From: an uncultured Bacteroidota bacterium
GTDB taxonomy: Bacteria; Bacteroidota; Bacteroidia; Chitinophagales; Chitinophagaceae
Assembly: GCA_903882805.1 (NCBI GenBank)
Contig: CAIRYK010000058.1
Span: 1 to 58,842 of the forward strand
Direction: 5' to 3'
DNA: 58,842 nucleotides
The notes below the pieces were generated by a model. It searched no databases. It had not been told where the DNA came from and was given only the letters and a program-made list of their open reading frames with translations. Position 1 is the stretch's first letter. Each line of letters begins with the position of its first letter. The position numbers and the translations under genes were made by a program. Positions 18,601-25,714 of this stretch are shown here, piece after piece.

Positions 18601-19653
18601 CTCTTCGAGTTTGCCTTCGCGCTGCAATTCATAGGATAATTCTTTTACTGCTGATTCCGATTTGGAATTTGGTTTAATAATTAGATCTAGAAATAATTTT
18701 TTAGCATATTCACTGTTCCCTTTTTTGAGTTCAGTTTTTGCTTGAAAATAAATATTTAATGCAGAGATAGACGAAAGTGTCTTTTTATTTTGTTCTGCTA
18801 AAATCTTGCTTTGTAATTTTAAAGCTGGTTCAAAATCGCTAACTGAATTTGTGATAAAGCTTAGAATAGCCAAACTATCGTTAAAAATTTTTCTATTGAA
18901 AAAATCCTCTGCTATTGATTGAAATTCGTCTACGGTTTTTGGTAAGTATATTGCTGTGGCACTCAGTTTTCCTTGAATTGATTTGAGTAAACAAATGACA
19001 TGCGTACCACCTGGGTTGGGTTTGTTCAAAATTATTTTCAAATTTTCATCATAAACATCAGAAACTTGAAAATAATAATCTCTTTTTTCGTTATCGGTCA
19101 AAAAGCCAAATTTTGAACCATAGTGATTTTGTCCGTACCTTTTGATTATTGCATTTGCTGGAATTGTTTGTTTGCTAATATCGGCAGTGATTTTGTTTTT
19201 TAGTTGTTCTAAGTTATGCAGCGAATTAAAAACTAAATTGTGCGCTTGTATATGTTGACTTAGGTTTTGGGGTTGGCTGATTTTGGGCTCGATAGCTGCT
19301 ATTTTAGATTCAGGCTTTATTCTCTTTTTTGGTGCAACCTTATCTAAATCAATCTTGCCGACTATATTGAGTCCAATTTTCTTAACATTTTCGTTGTTTT
19401 CTTCCTGAACTACTGGTGTCGCAACTGTTGCGTTTTTATTAACTGTTAAATCTAAATGAGAGGCCGTTTTATTTATTAAATCCCAACCACCAATTAACTG
19501 TTCGAAAAACCTAGATTGTGTGCCGTCTAGATTTTTCACTAAAATACCCTTGTCTCCTATTTCAATAATTTCAACCTCAACTTCTTTACCTGATGTTAGG
19601 TAAAGTCGTATTTTATCTGAAACTCCTACTTCCTTTTTAAATATCTCTAGCAT
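15694..19653 (-). CDS. Large TPR-STAND ATPase with Sm-like/cold-shock-like N-terminus
   Basis: The 1319-residue product has several regions. Residues 1-60 look like an Sm-type small barrel (DKIRLYLTSGKEVEVEIIEI). About 150-225 resembles a cold-shock/OB segment (IKRYGQNHYGSKFGFL then DYYFQVSDV). About 240-480 is a helical array with TPR spacing. A long helical middle precedes a beta-rich segment (about 810-930). The C-terminal ATPase begins at PFAATADSG and FYGRNEFID, with Walker A GQKRSGKS (Gly977-Ser984) and Walker B LVLLIDEFT (Asp1087, Glu1088), then NPYYIQIFC as in STAND/AAA ATPases. No membrane segment. It is the first gene of a two-gene operon. I infer a regulatory sensor that may bind RNA and controls the HEPN partner; the named domains are read by eye only. 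Confidence 0.7.
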   Translation of the reverse strand: MLEIFKKEVGVSDKIRLYLTSGKEVEVEIIEIGDKGILVKNLDGTQSRFFEQLIGGWDLINKTASHLDLTVNKNATVATPVVQEENNENVKKIGLNIVGKIDLDKVAPKKRIKPESKIAAIEPKISQPQNLSQHIQAHNLVFNSLHNLEQLKNKITADISKQTIPANAIIKRYGQNHYGSKFGFLTDNEKRDYYFQVSDVYDENLKIILNKPNPGGTHVICLLKSIQGKLSATAIYLPKTVDEFQSIAEDFFNRKIFNDSLAILSFITNSVSDFEPALKLQSKILAEQNKKTLSSISALNIYFQAKTELKKGNSEYAKKLFLDLIIKPNSKSESAVKELSYELQREGKLEEAIQLVSKYHYLIKTSDPNSLLAYFYETKRDFPTAIEFLGKIKPQSPIEKIKVDKRLAICFFQTRDYEASETHLKKVVEKQPNDVISKKLLEALEKIKSDGVSDEIETIFNEAELSSLAGGRSPYIQFSLVNCDYKGVPSAIVSEEKFTKTTLQSLRRIIEDVGKARPKERAPYLLTEAKLMETLEPEKEDELSSVLSRYCLAMCQNSSSENNPVDVVRFYLLEAFRLAKNYDTITGFVPIYLYSFKSSSYESYQKLSKALDSTLKEIFASDLNIGFWNGLIDLFLTNTEIFSQLLTRLFQNPVYKNSCILFLSNYLEIKEKINYKKESFSNLWNQAVDKRRRERDLFNSKFLSLAKSKSTEAFLESFNSAKYSVQNWIGNLDKHRINSIEDILKTLVEFNTQAAFEDKERYFNIIGSQINTLQTEIEASPTEFSFNILSSQLAILSKLLEKEFKNVIQTSKPIISIKVLGESIIHDNNIVISSINVSNKKGSAPISWFLVDIHNTDSIEFIQENNESNQSLKGGDDKTIKLKVHVSKDIREQGAFNLNAKFSYKVRGNEDIIQFNENLTIRLYSEDEFDEIPNPFAATADSGPVQDEKMFYGRNEFIDNIKSSIIESSSKCVIIYGQKRSGKSSVLFHLKKQLNQSSQAFCISFSLGEIVEDLSAITFYYKVLSEIEDSLESLSNQGERKPNFTAPSLSDIKEAPALIFNDFMKKFRKECLSTSGWENKKLVLLIDEFTYIYTAIQKGFLSDQFMKTWKSFVEKSYFTSILIGQDIMPKFKMAYQNEFGIAEDKRLSYLSKEDAIKLIEEPIWDEKRDRSRYLGKALDVILDYTSSNPYYIQIFCARLVEYMNRQKAISVTEADVYDVAQTFISGEQALSPDKFDNLITAGDADIEAFDPDDILKALKEIAMASKNLDSCSRDSIRLGSIEKEEQILSDLKTREVISCPQPNFYKIKVRLFKEWLLNN

Positions 19654-19923
19654 ATGCGAGTATTATGAATGAACTTGCCGTTGATCGAATGCCTTTATCT
19701 TTTGCCTGTTTAATTAAATCGGTGAAAAATGCCACCTTCCTTGTTCCTATTTATTTTCATCTATACCACAAAAACAGTAATTCAGCTTTTTTCATTGGCC
19801 TTCCTTCCACCCAACGGAAAAGTGGCCTTTTATTAAAGGCTCAAGTTAATTCTCTTTTTTCTGGTTTAATATAACAACGGCAATTTTTGCTTTCTTTTTT
19901 TGTAATGAATACACAGCTATCCG
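19654..19923. other. Upstream region of the STAND/HEPN operon, no gene seen
   Basis: AT-rich stretch between the 1319-residue ATPase start and the next palindrome. The short open frames here lack protein-like composition. It must carry the operon promoter, but no exact TAnnTTTG box near the start was found; TAACTTGA around 19845 on the minus strand is a weak candidate. Confidence 0.4.
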
Positions 19924-19951
19924 GCACGAGTGTTCGAACGAACACTCGTGC
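19924..19951. repeat. Palindromic repeat, copy 2 (hairpin-only form)
   Basis: GCACGAGTGTTCG (19924-19936) and CGAACACTCGTGC (19939-19951) form a perfect 13-bp inverted repeat with spacer AA. It is a close variant of the copy at 13733, and together they bracket the STAND/HEPN operon and the small 65-aa gene. Confidence 0.8.
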
Positions 19952-19977
19952 AAGCTAAAATACCTCGCAAAAAGTTA

Positions 19978-20209
19978 TCAGATTTCATTCAGCATTTGCA
20001 GGTATTCTTCTGTAGAAAGCTCAATTTGCTTTAATATTTCCCTAATCAATGGTCGGCCAAGGTCGTCGTTTCCGTGGTGGGGTATAGTTGTATATCTGCC
20101 ATCATCATCTGTAAAATCGGTGGCTGCCTTTTTGCCTCACCAATTTAAAGCCAAGCATTAATAGTAGCTTTTCTAAATTTTTTGCATCAATAACCGGCAG
20201 TTTGCTCAT
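19978..20209 (-). pseudogene. hicA: HicA mRNA interferase, frameshifted
   Basis: Reading the minus strand from ATG at 20209 gives MSKLPVIDAKNLEKLLLMLG and then FKLVRQKGSHRF, an unmistakable HicA with the catalytic His in KGSH. The frame then hits a stop. Removing one base from the run of four T (plus-strand AAAA, 20113-20116) restores the expected continuation TDDDGRYTTIPHHGNDDLGR and the family C-terminus ending at the TGA at 19978. HicA is a small double-stranded-RNA-binding-like toxin that cleaves mRNA. Its start overlaps the hicB stop by ATGA, the usual coupling in hicBA order. The single-base change means either an inactivated toxin or a sequencing error in a homopolymer. Confidence 0.8.
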
Positions 20210-20433
20210 ACATCTACCGCAATTTGTTGAAATCCAATAAACTCAGGCAAGGCAGCTATTTCTTCTGCACTCAATTCCTCAAGACAAAGCTCAATTACTT
20301 CCTTAAGATTTATTTGCAACTGATCAAGGCTTTTTGCCTGAGTATGTGCGCCCGGCAATGCAGGCACATAGGCTACATATACCCCTGTCTCTCTATCGCG
20401 CTCTATTTGTGCTGAAAACTGGTAGTAATTCAT
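20206..20433 (-). CDS. hicB: HicB family antitoxin
   Basis: The 75-residue product has the HicB partial RNase-H fold: NYYQFSAQIERDRETGVYVA, then YVPALPGAHTQAKSLDQL and a helix NLKEVIELCLEEL. Members bind and neutralise HicA and often repress their own promoter. This is the short form without an evident C-terminal DNA-binding domain. It is the first gene of the pair and overlaps hicA by ATGA. A -7 box (TAAATTTG) lies 5 bases before its ATG. With hicA frameshifted, hicB would be an orphan antitoxin unless the frameshift is an error. Confidence 0.88.
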   Translation of the reverse strand: MNYYQFSAQIERDRETGVYVAYVPALPGAHTQAKSLDQLQINLKEVIELCLEELSAEEIAALPEFIGFQQIAVDV

Positions 20434-20437
20434 AATC

Positions 20438-20445
20438 CAAATTTA
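20438..20445 (-). promoter_or_regulatory. -7 box adjoining hicB start
   Basis: Minus-strand TAAATTTG matches TAnnTTTG exactly; a TTG lies about 23 bases further upstream. The box ends only 4 bases before the hicB ATG, which would give a leaderless or nearly leaderless transcript. Confidence 0.4.
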
Positions 20446-20490
20446 CAACATTTTGGAGTGTGCACAGGCAACAAATAATACCCATATAAT

Positions 20491-20545
20491 ACGAGTGTTC
20501 GACTGATCACTCGTGTCTCACTAAAGTAGCCGGTTTGTAACTGGC
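20491..20545 (-). repeat. Palindromic repeat, copy 3 (inverted orientation)
   Basis: On the minus strand this reads GCCAGTTACAAACCGGC, then TACTTTAG and a hairpin ACGAGTG...CACTCGT. It matches the two-hairpin unit at 20646, 23658 and 23762 with a few substitutions, and faces copy 4 across a 100-base core. Confidence 0.75.
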
Positions 20546-20645
20546 GGCACAAGCAAACTATTGCAGTTATCAAATCTATAGCGTAACTTTTTTAACTATA
20601 ATCTACGATAATTACCATTAATAAACAGTCCGTATTGGAATTAAC

Positions 20646-20705
20646 GCCTGTTACAAACCGGCTTCTTTAGTGGCCCGAGTGCTCCTGCGGAACACTCGGG
20701 CCAGA
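20646..20705 (+). repeat. Palindromic repeat, copy 4
   Basis: A 60-base unit: GCCTGTTACAAACCGGC (imperfect first hairpin), TTCTTTAG, then CCCGAGTG and CACTCGGG arms of the second hairpin around CTCCTGCGGAA, ending GCCAGA. Copy 3 is the same unit in reverse, so 20491-20705 has terminal inverted repeats like a miniature element. It lies 36 bases from the polA stop and may act as its terminator. Confidence 0.8.
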
Positions 20706-20741
20706 TGGAAATCAGGTTATGGATATCATTCTCCACCCTCA

Positions 20742-23591
20742 TCAATGCGCTTCCAGCCAGTTCATACCGCTGCCGGTTTCGGCATTTACGGGCACGCCGT
20801 GGGGTAATACCATGGCGCGTTCCATGCCGTTTTTTATGAGCGCTTGCGCTGCTTCTACTTCTTCCACCGGCACATCAAACACCAATTCATCATGCACCTG
20901 TAGCAGCATCTTGGCTTTCAGGCCGCTGTTTTTCAGGTCGTGGTGTATGGTTATCATGGCCAGCTTTATCATATCGGCGGCGGTACCTTGTATGGGCATG
21001 TTTATGGCGTTGCGTTCGGCATAGCCCCGCACCGTAAAGTTGGCAGAGTATATATCCTTGAGCCAACGCTTGCGTCCCATTACCGTTTGCACATAGCCAT
21101 GCTCTTTGGCAAAGTTTATGCTGCGGTCCATGTAGCTTTTTATGCTGGGGTATTGCTTAAAGTAATTGTCAATTATGTTTTTAGCCTCGGTACGGCTCAC
21201 ACCTATATTTTCGGCCAGCCCAAAAGCCGACTGCCCGTATATGATACCGAAATTCACCGCCTTGGCAGCCCGGCGCATATCCTTGGTTACCTCGCTTTCT
21301 TCTACGCCATATACCTTGGCAGCAGTGGCGGTATGTATATCTTTATTGTCTTTAAATGCCTGTATCATGGCCTCGTCGCCGCTTATGGCAGCCACAATGC
21401 GCAGCTCTATCTGCGAATAGTCGGCCGATATAAGGCGGTGGTCGGCATTGCGGGCTATAAATGCCTTACGTATTTCGCGACCGCGGTCGGTGCGTATGGG
21501 TATATTTTGCAGGTTGGGGTTGTTGCTGCTCAGTCGGCCCGTTACAGCCACAGCCTGGTTGTAGCTGGTGTGCAGGCGGCCGGTACGCGGATTGATAAGC
21601 GTTGGTAGCGCATCTACATAGGTGCTTTTCAGCTTTGTCAGTTCGCGGTAGGCCAGTATGTCTTCTACTATCTGGTGCTTGTGGCGCAGCTTTTGCAATA
21701 TGTCTTCACCGGTGGCATATTGCCCGGTCTTGGTCTTTTTCTGTCCGGCATCTATTTTCATTACCTCAAACAGCACCTCGCCCAGTTGTTTTGGCGAACC
21801 TATATTGAACTTAACGCCGGCATGTGCATATACATTTTCTTCGGCCTTGCGCACGTCGGTTTCCAGCTCTTTGCTATAGGCATGCAGGAAGTCTACATCC
21901 AGATTTATGCCTTCGTACTCCATATCTATCAGCACAGGCACCAGCGGATTTTCTACTTTTTCAAAAACCTCGCCCACCTCATTCAGCGCCAGCAGCGGGT
22001 CGAAAGCGTGTTTCAGTTGCAGCGTTATATCGGCATCTTCGGCGGCATATTCTTTCACCTGCTCCAGCGGAGCATCGCGCATAGATAGTTGTCCCTTGCC
22101 CTTCTTGCCTATCAGGGTTTCTATAGATACCGGCTGATATCCCAGATATTTCATACTCAGCATATCCATGCTGCGCTTGCCGTCGGGATCTATTACGTAG
22201 TTGGCCAACATGGTATCGTATATATTGCCGGCCAATGCAAAACCATACCATTTAAGCATCAGCATATCGTACTTTATGTTCTGACCTATCCACAATATAC
22301 TTGCGTCGTCGAACAGTGGTTGGAACTGCTGCAATACTTTAATTACCTCTTCGCGCTCGGCTGGCAGCGCCACATAATAGCCTGTGCCTTTCTCAAAGCT
22401 AAAGCTCATACCCACTATATCGGCCAGATTGGCATCTATATTGGTCGTCTCTGTATCGAACGCTATTTCTTTGTGCGCCGACAGAGTTGCAATAAGCTCC
22501 TTGATACCCTCATCGGTATGCACTAGGTGGTAGGTATGCGGCACCTGACTAATATCGAGCAGGTTGCCAGCGGCATAATCGGGTTCTACATCATCGGCCG
22601 GATTGCCAACAGGGGCAACTACTGCCGGAGCCACATACGCACTTTTGTTTTGCGGCAGCGGATTGCCAAAAAGGTCGGTAGCAACCGGGCCGGCAGGCAC
22701 ATCGGCCTTACCACCGGTATCACCCAGCACCCTTTTTAGCAGCGTTCTGAATTCTAATTCGTTAAATATTTCGGCAATCGCCTCCGGGTCTTTATCCTTT
22801 ACCCTAAAATCCTCTTCGTGAAACGGCACCGGAACATTGGTAATAATAGTAGCTAGCTTTTTAGACATAATAGCGTCTTCGCGGCCATTACGTATTTTTT
22901 CGCCCACAGCTCCCTTTATATTGGCGGCATTGTCCAGTATGTTTTCCAGCGTGTCGTACTCGGCCAGCAGTTTGGCGGCAGTTTTTTCGCCTATGCCTTT
23001 TATGCCGGGTATGTTGTCTACCGCATCGCCCATAAGGCCCAATATGTCTATTACCTGGCTTACCCGCTGTATACCCCATTTGGCGCACACTTCTTGCTCA
23101 CCTATTATTTCCGCTTTGTCGCCGCCGGTGGCCGGTTTGTAAATAAATATTTTTTCGCGCACTATCTGGCCATAGTCTTTGTCGGGTGTAACCATGTACA
23201 CCGTATAGCCCAGATCGGCGGCTTCCAGCGCCAGCGAGCCTATAATATCATCGGCCTCAAAACCATCCAGCTCCAGACAGGGCAGGTTGAAGCTTTTTAT
23301 TATTTTCTTAATATCGGGCAGCGCAGCGCGCAGGTCTTCGGGTGTTTCCTGCCTGTTGGCCTTGTAGGCTGCAAAATCTATATGTCGCTCCGTAGGCGCC
23401 GATGTATCGAACACCACAGCCAGATGCGTAGGTTTTTCTTTAGCTATCAGTTCCAGCAGGGTATTGGTAAACCCAAACTGGGCATTGGTATTTTTGCCCT
23501 TGCTGGTAACGCGCGGCGCACGGATAAGGGCATAATAAGCACGATAAATAAGCGCAAGCGCATCGAGGAGGAAGAGTTTCTTTTCTGGCAT
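20742..23591 (-). CDS. polA: DNA polymerase I
   Basis: The 949-residue product contains all three PolI domains. The 5'-3' nuclease is at about 1-290 (DALALIYRAYYAL, AVVFDTSAPTERH, DGFEADDIIG). The 3'-5' proofreading domain appears active: DTET, QNIKYDMLML and YAAEDAD supply the metal-binding residues. The polymerase domain has SADYSQIELRI (motif A), RRAAKAVNFGIIYGQ (motif B, O-helix) and LLQVHDELVFDV (motif C). It fills gaps and removes RNA primers in replication and repair. Length is normal. The ATG at 23591 is well placed; a one-mismatch -7 box (TACCTTAG) ends 4 bases upstream. The gene is enclosed by palindromic repeats: one inverted pair beyond its 3' end and one tandem pair beyond its 5' end. 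Confidence 0.98.
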   Translation of the reverse strand: MPEKKLFLLDALALIYRAYYALIRAPRVTSKGKNTNAQFGFTNTLLELIAKEKPTHLAVVFDTSAPTERHIDFAAYKANRQETPEDLRAALPDIKKIIKSFNLPCLELDGFEADDIIGSLALEAADLGYTVYMVTPDKDYGQIVREKIFIYKPATGGDKAEIIGEQEVCAKWGIQRVSQVIDILGLMGDAVDNIPGIKGIGEKTAAKLLAEYDTLENILDNAANIKGAVGEKIRNGREDAIMSKKLATIITNVPVPFHEEDFRVKDKDPEAIAEIFNELEFRTLLKRVLGDTGGKADVPAGPVATDLFGNPLPQNKSAYVAPAVVAPVGNPADDVEPDYAAGNLLDISQVPHTYHLVHTDEGIKELIATLSAHKEIAFDTETTNIDANLADIVGMSFSFEKGTGYYVALPAEREEVIKVLQQFQPLFDDASILWIGQNIKYDMLMLKWYGFALAGNIYDTMLANYVIDPDGKRSMDMLSMKYLGYQPVSIETLIGKKGKGQLSMRDAPLEQVKEYAAEDADITLQLKHAFDPLLALNEVGEVFEKVENPLVPVLIDMEYEGINLDVDFLHAYSKELETDVRKAEENVYAHAGVKFNIGSPKQLGEVLFEVMKIDAGQKKTKTGQYATGEDILQKLRHKHQIVEDILAYRELTKLKSTYVDALPTLINPRTGRLHTSYNQAVAVTGRLSSNNPNLQNIPIRTDRGREIRKAFIARNADHRLISADYSQIELRIVAAISGDEAMIQAFKDNKDIHTATAAKVYGVEESEVTKDMRRAAKAVNFGIIYGQSAFGLAENIGVSRTEAKNIIDNYFKQYPSIKSYMDRSINFAKEHGYVQTVMGRKRWLKDIYSANFTVRGYAERNAINMPIQGTAADMIKLAMITIHHDLKNSGLKAKMLLQVHDELVFDVPVEEVEAAQALIKNGMERAMVLPHGVPVNAETGSGMNWLEAH

Positions 23592-23657
23592 ATTGCTAAG
23601 GTAGTGGGAATTATTAAAAGTGCGAAATGGGGGGAGGGGATAACGTTGCTTTGTAAT

Positions 23658-23717
23658 GCCGGTTACAAACCGGCTACTTTAGATAGACGAGTGATCCTGC
23701 GGAACACTCGCGCCAGA
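23658..23717 (+). repeat. Palindromic repeat, copy 5
   Basis: 60-base unit: GCCGGTTACAAACCGGC, TACTTTAG, then a second hairpin with arms CGAGTG and CACTCG around ATCCTGCGGAA, ending CGCCAGA. The 15 bases before it (CGTTGCTTTGTAAT) resemble those before copy 6, so the repeated unit is about 75 bases. It lies 66 bases upstream of the polA start. Confidence 0.85.
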
Positions 23718-23761
23718 GGGGTAGGTTTTGGATTTGATACCTGCAAGCGTTGCGTTGTGAC

Positions 23762-23821
23762 GCCGGTTACAAACCGGCTTCTTTAGTTAGACGAGTGATC
23801 CTGCGGAACACTCGCGCCAGA
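23762..23821 (+). repeat. Palindromic repeat, copy 6
   Basis: Direct repeat of copy 5, nearly identical over 60 bases (two or three differences in the linker), with unit starts 104 bases apart. It fills the space between polA and the sigma-54 activator gene. No repeat-associated transposase gene is present in the window. Confidence 0.85.
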
Positions 23822-23955
23822 TAGAAAAGCATGGATGGATAAAATGTCGATCCACCATAAGGCTTTTATATGAGGTTTATCATCTTACTTTGCATACGGT
23901 GAGCCACAACATAGGGCTCGCATATTGACCACTATAAAAATACACTTCCAATTCT

Positions 23956-25293
23956 GTGCACAATATTCTTATTATTGATGATGAGGAGAAGCTTAGGTCA
24001 TTGCTCAAGCGTATAATAGCATTGGAGGGCTACAAAGTCATAGATGCTGCGTGTATAGCAAATGCAAGGCATATACTGGAGACGCAAAATATAGATATTG
24101 TACTATGCGATGTAAAGCTACCAGATGGCAATGGCGTGGATTTTACTTTAGAACTTAAGTCGAAATACCCACGCATAGAGATCATTTTACTTACTGCCTA
24201 CGGAAATATCCCGGATGGAGTACGGGCTATTAAAAATGGCGCTTTCGACTACTTAGTAAAAGGCAACGACAACGATAAAATTATTCCGCTTCTGAGCAGA
24301 GCTGCAGAGAAAGTGGACCTTCAAACAAAGGTAAGCCGCCTTGAAAAACAACTCGGCGCTCAGTACAACTTTGATGCTATAATAGGGAACAGCCCTGTAT
24401 TGCATAATGCTATTCAACTGGCCAGGAAAGTTGCGCCCACCGAAGCTGCTGTCCTTTTGACCGGAGAAACAGGCGTTGGTAAAGAAGTTTTTGCTCAGGC
24501 TATTCATTACAATAGCTTGCGGGCGCAACAACCATTTGTAGCGCTCAATTGTAGCGCGTTTAGCAAGGAAATTTTAGAAAGTGAGCTTTTCGGACATAAA
24601 GCAGGCGCCTTTACCGGGGCTAATAAGGATAAAAAAGGGCTGATAGAAGAAGCCAAAGGAGGAACGCTGTTTCTGGACGAAATAGGAGAAATGCCTATAG
24701 ACTTGCAGCCTAAAATATTACGATTGCTGGAAAATGGCGCCTATATACGTGTTGGCGATACCAAGGAGCAGAAAGCCAATTTGCGTATCATATCTGCCAC
24801 AAACAGGCATATGGAACAGGAGATTGAAAAAGGCCATTTCAGAAGCGATTTGTATTATAGAATTGCTGTATTCGCTATAGACCTTCCTTCGCTAAGAGAA
24901 AGGAGAAAAGATATTCCATTGTTAGCATCGCATTTTTTAGCGGTTTACTGCGAAAAAACGAATAAAAAAATTACATCTATTTCATCTGCGGCAATTGATG
25001 CGCTAAAAGAATGCGAATGGAAAGGAAATGTAAGAGAATTGAAAAACGTAATGGAACGCGCTGTAATTATGGAAGACAGCGCTATTTTACAAATGAGTAG
25101 TCTTCCTTTCGATATTCAACATAAACACGCTATCGAATCGACCGCTTCTGCTTTTCACCTATCTATGGTGGAGCGTTGTCATATTCTGAAAATGCTGCAA
25201 TACACCAATGGCAATAAAACCGAAGCGGCTCGATTAATGAATATTGGTATTGCTACACTTTACAGAAAACTTGAAGAATATGGTATAAAGTAG
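23956..25293 (+). CDS. NtrC-family sigma-54-dependent response regulator, likely kdp regulator
   Basis: The 445-residue product starts at a GTG (23956). Receiver domain: IIDDEE (Asp8, Asp9), phospho-acceptor Asp52 in VLCDVKLPDGNG. AAA+ central domain: Walker A GETGVGKE, the sigma-54 contact loop GAFTGA, Walker B GTLFLDEIGEMP, and the arginine region FRSDLYYRI. The C-terminal Fis-type helix-turn-helix is GNKTEAARLMNIGIATLYRK. It would activate sigma-54 promoters on phosphorylation. It is encoded just upstream of the kdp genes, whose kinase (35286) has no OmpR-type KdpE partner here, so it probably takes that role. A sigma-54-like site at 25672 lies in the following intergenic region. Confidence 0.93.
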   Translation: MHNILIIDDEEKLRSLLKRIIALEGYKVIDAACIANARHILETQNIDIVLCDVKLPDGNGVDFTLELKSKYPRIEIILLTAYGNIPDGVRAIKNGAFDYLVKGNDNDKIIPLLSRAAEKVDLQTKVSRLEKQLGAQYNFDAIIGNSPVLHNAIQLARKVAPTEAAVLLTGETGVGKEVFAQAIHYNSLRAQQPFVALNCSAFSKEILESELFGHKAGAFTGANKDKKGLIEEAKGGTLFLDEIGEMPIDLQPKILRLLENGAYIRVGDTKEQKANLRIISATNRHMEQEIEKGHFRSDLYYRIAVFAIDLPSLRERRKDIPLLASHFLAVYCEKTNKKITSISSAAIDALKECEWKGNVRELKNVMERAVIMEDSAILQMSSLPFDIQHKHAIESTASAFHLSMVERCHILKMLQYTNGNKTEAARLMNIGIATLYRKLEEYGIK

Positions 25294-25554
25294 CCGAACT
25301 AACTACCTTTTGATCAAACTAAAGGCATGTAGGTTTGGAATATCCTCAATACTATATTTTCCGGCAACACTAAAATATACGCTGCAGGAAAATGTAATAT
25401 TGAGGAACTCGCTACAAAAAATGTTGGCATCTATTTCTCCCAAAATGGGCATGGCCAACTAATAAGAAATTCTGTCATTTCTTCTATAGCGCTTTAGCTA
25501 ATGATCGGCTACGGTGCGCCGGCGCTTTAAGCACAGTCTATCAAATTGATAGTT

Positions 25555-25582
25555 AACCCTCTCATTATGAGAGGGTTTTTTA
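25555..25582 (+). terminator. Rho-independent terminator upstream of kdp
   Basis: AACCCTCTCA (25555-25564) pairs with TGAGAGGGTT (25568-25577) around a 3-base loop, followed by TTTTTATT. It lies about 260 bases after the sigma-54 activator and isolates it from the kdp transcript. The 260 bases between hold no gene I can recognise. Confidence 0.85.
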
Positions 25583-25671
25583 TTGCTTCCTACAGGCTTA
25601 GAAATTAGTACTATTTATCAGAACCCCATCTGGCAGGCCTTTCCAGCCCATGGGCGCTGAATACAAAACAA

Positions 25672-25688
25672 TGGGCATGGGAATTGAA
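25672..25688 (+). promoter_or_regulatory. Candidate sigma-54 (-24/-12) promoter for kdp
   Basis: TGGGCATGGGAATTGAA resembles TGGCACGN4TTGCW: GGCATG at -24 and TTGA at -12, with exactly 10 bases between the GG and the -12 G. The -12 GC is GA here, one mismatch in a key dinucleotide. It lies between a terminator and the first small ORF of the kdp cluster, and the preceding gene is a sigma-54 activator, which supports the reading. Confidence 0.4.
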
Positions 25689-25714
25689 TTCAAATAGTCA
25701 AATTCAACTACGAG

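Noticed and set aside
19665..19874. 69-codon plus-strand ORF upstream of the STAND ATPase
   Set aside because: AT-rich, divergently placed, no recognisable protein features; treated as the upstream regulatory region.
20940..21608. Long plus-strand open frame across polA
   Set aside because: Antisense to the conserved polymerase motifs; no independent signals.
13733..23821. The short repeats as a CRISPR array
   Set aside because: Copies are irregularly spaced over 10 kb, differ in orientation, are internally palindromic and enclose genes; no cas genes are present.
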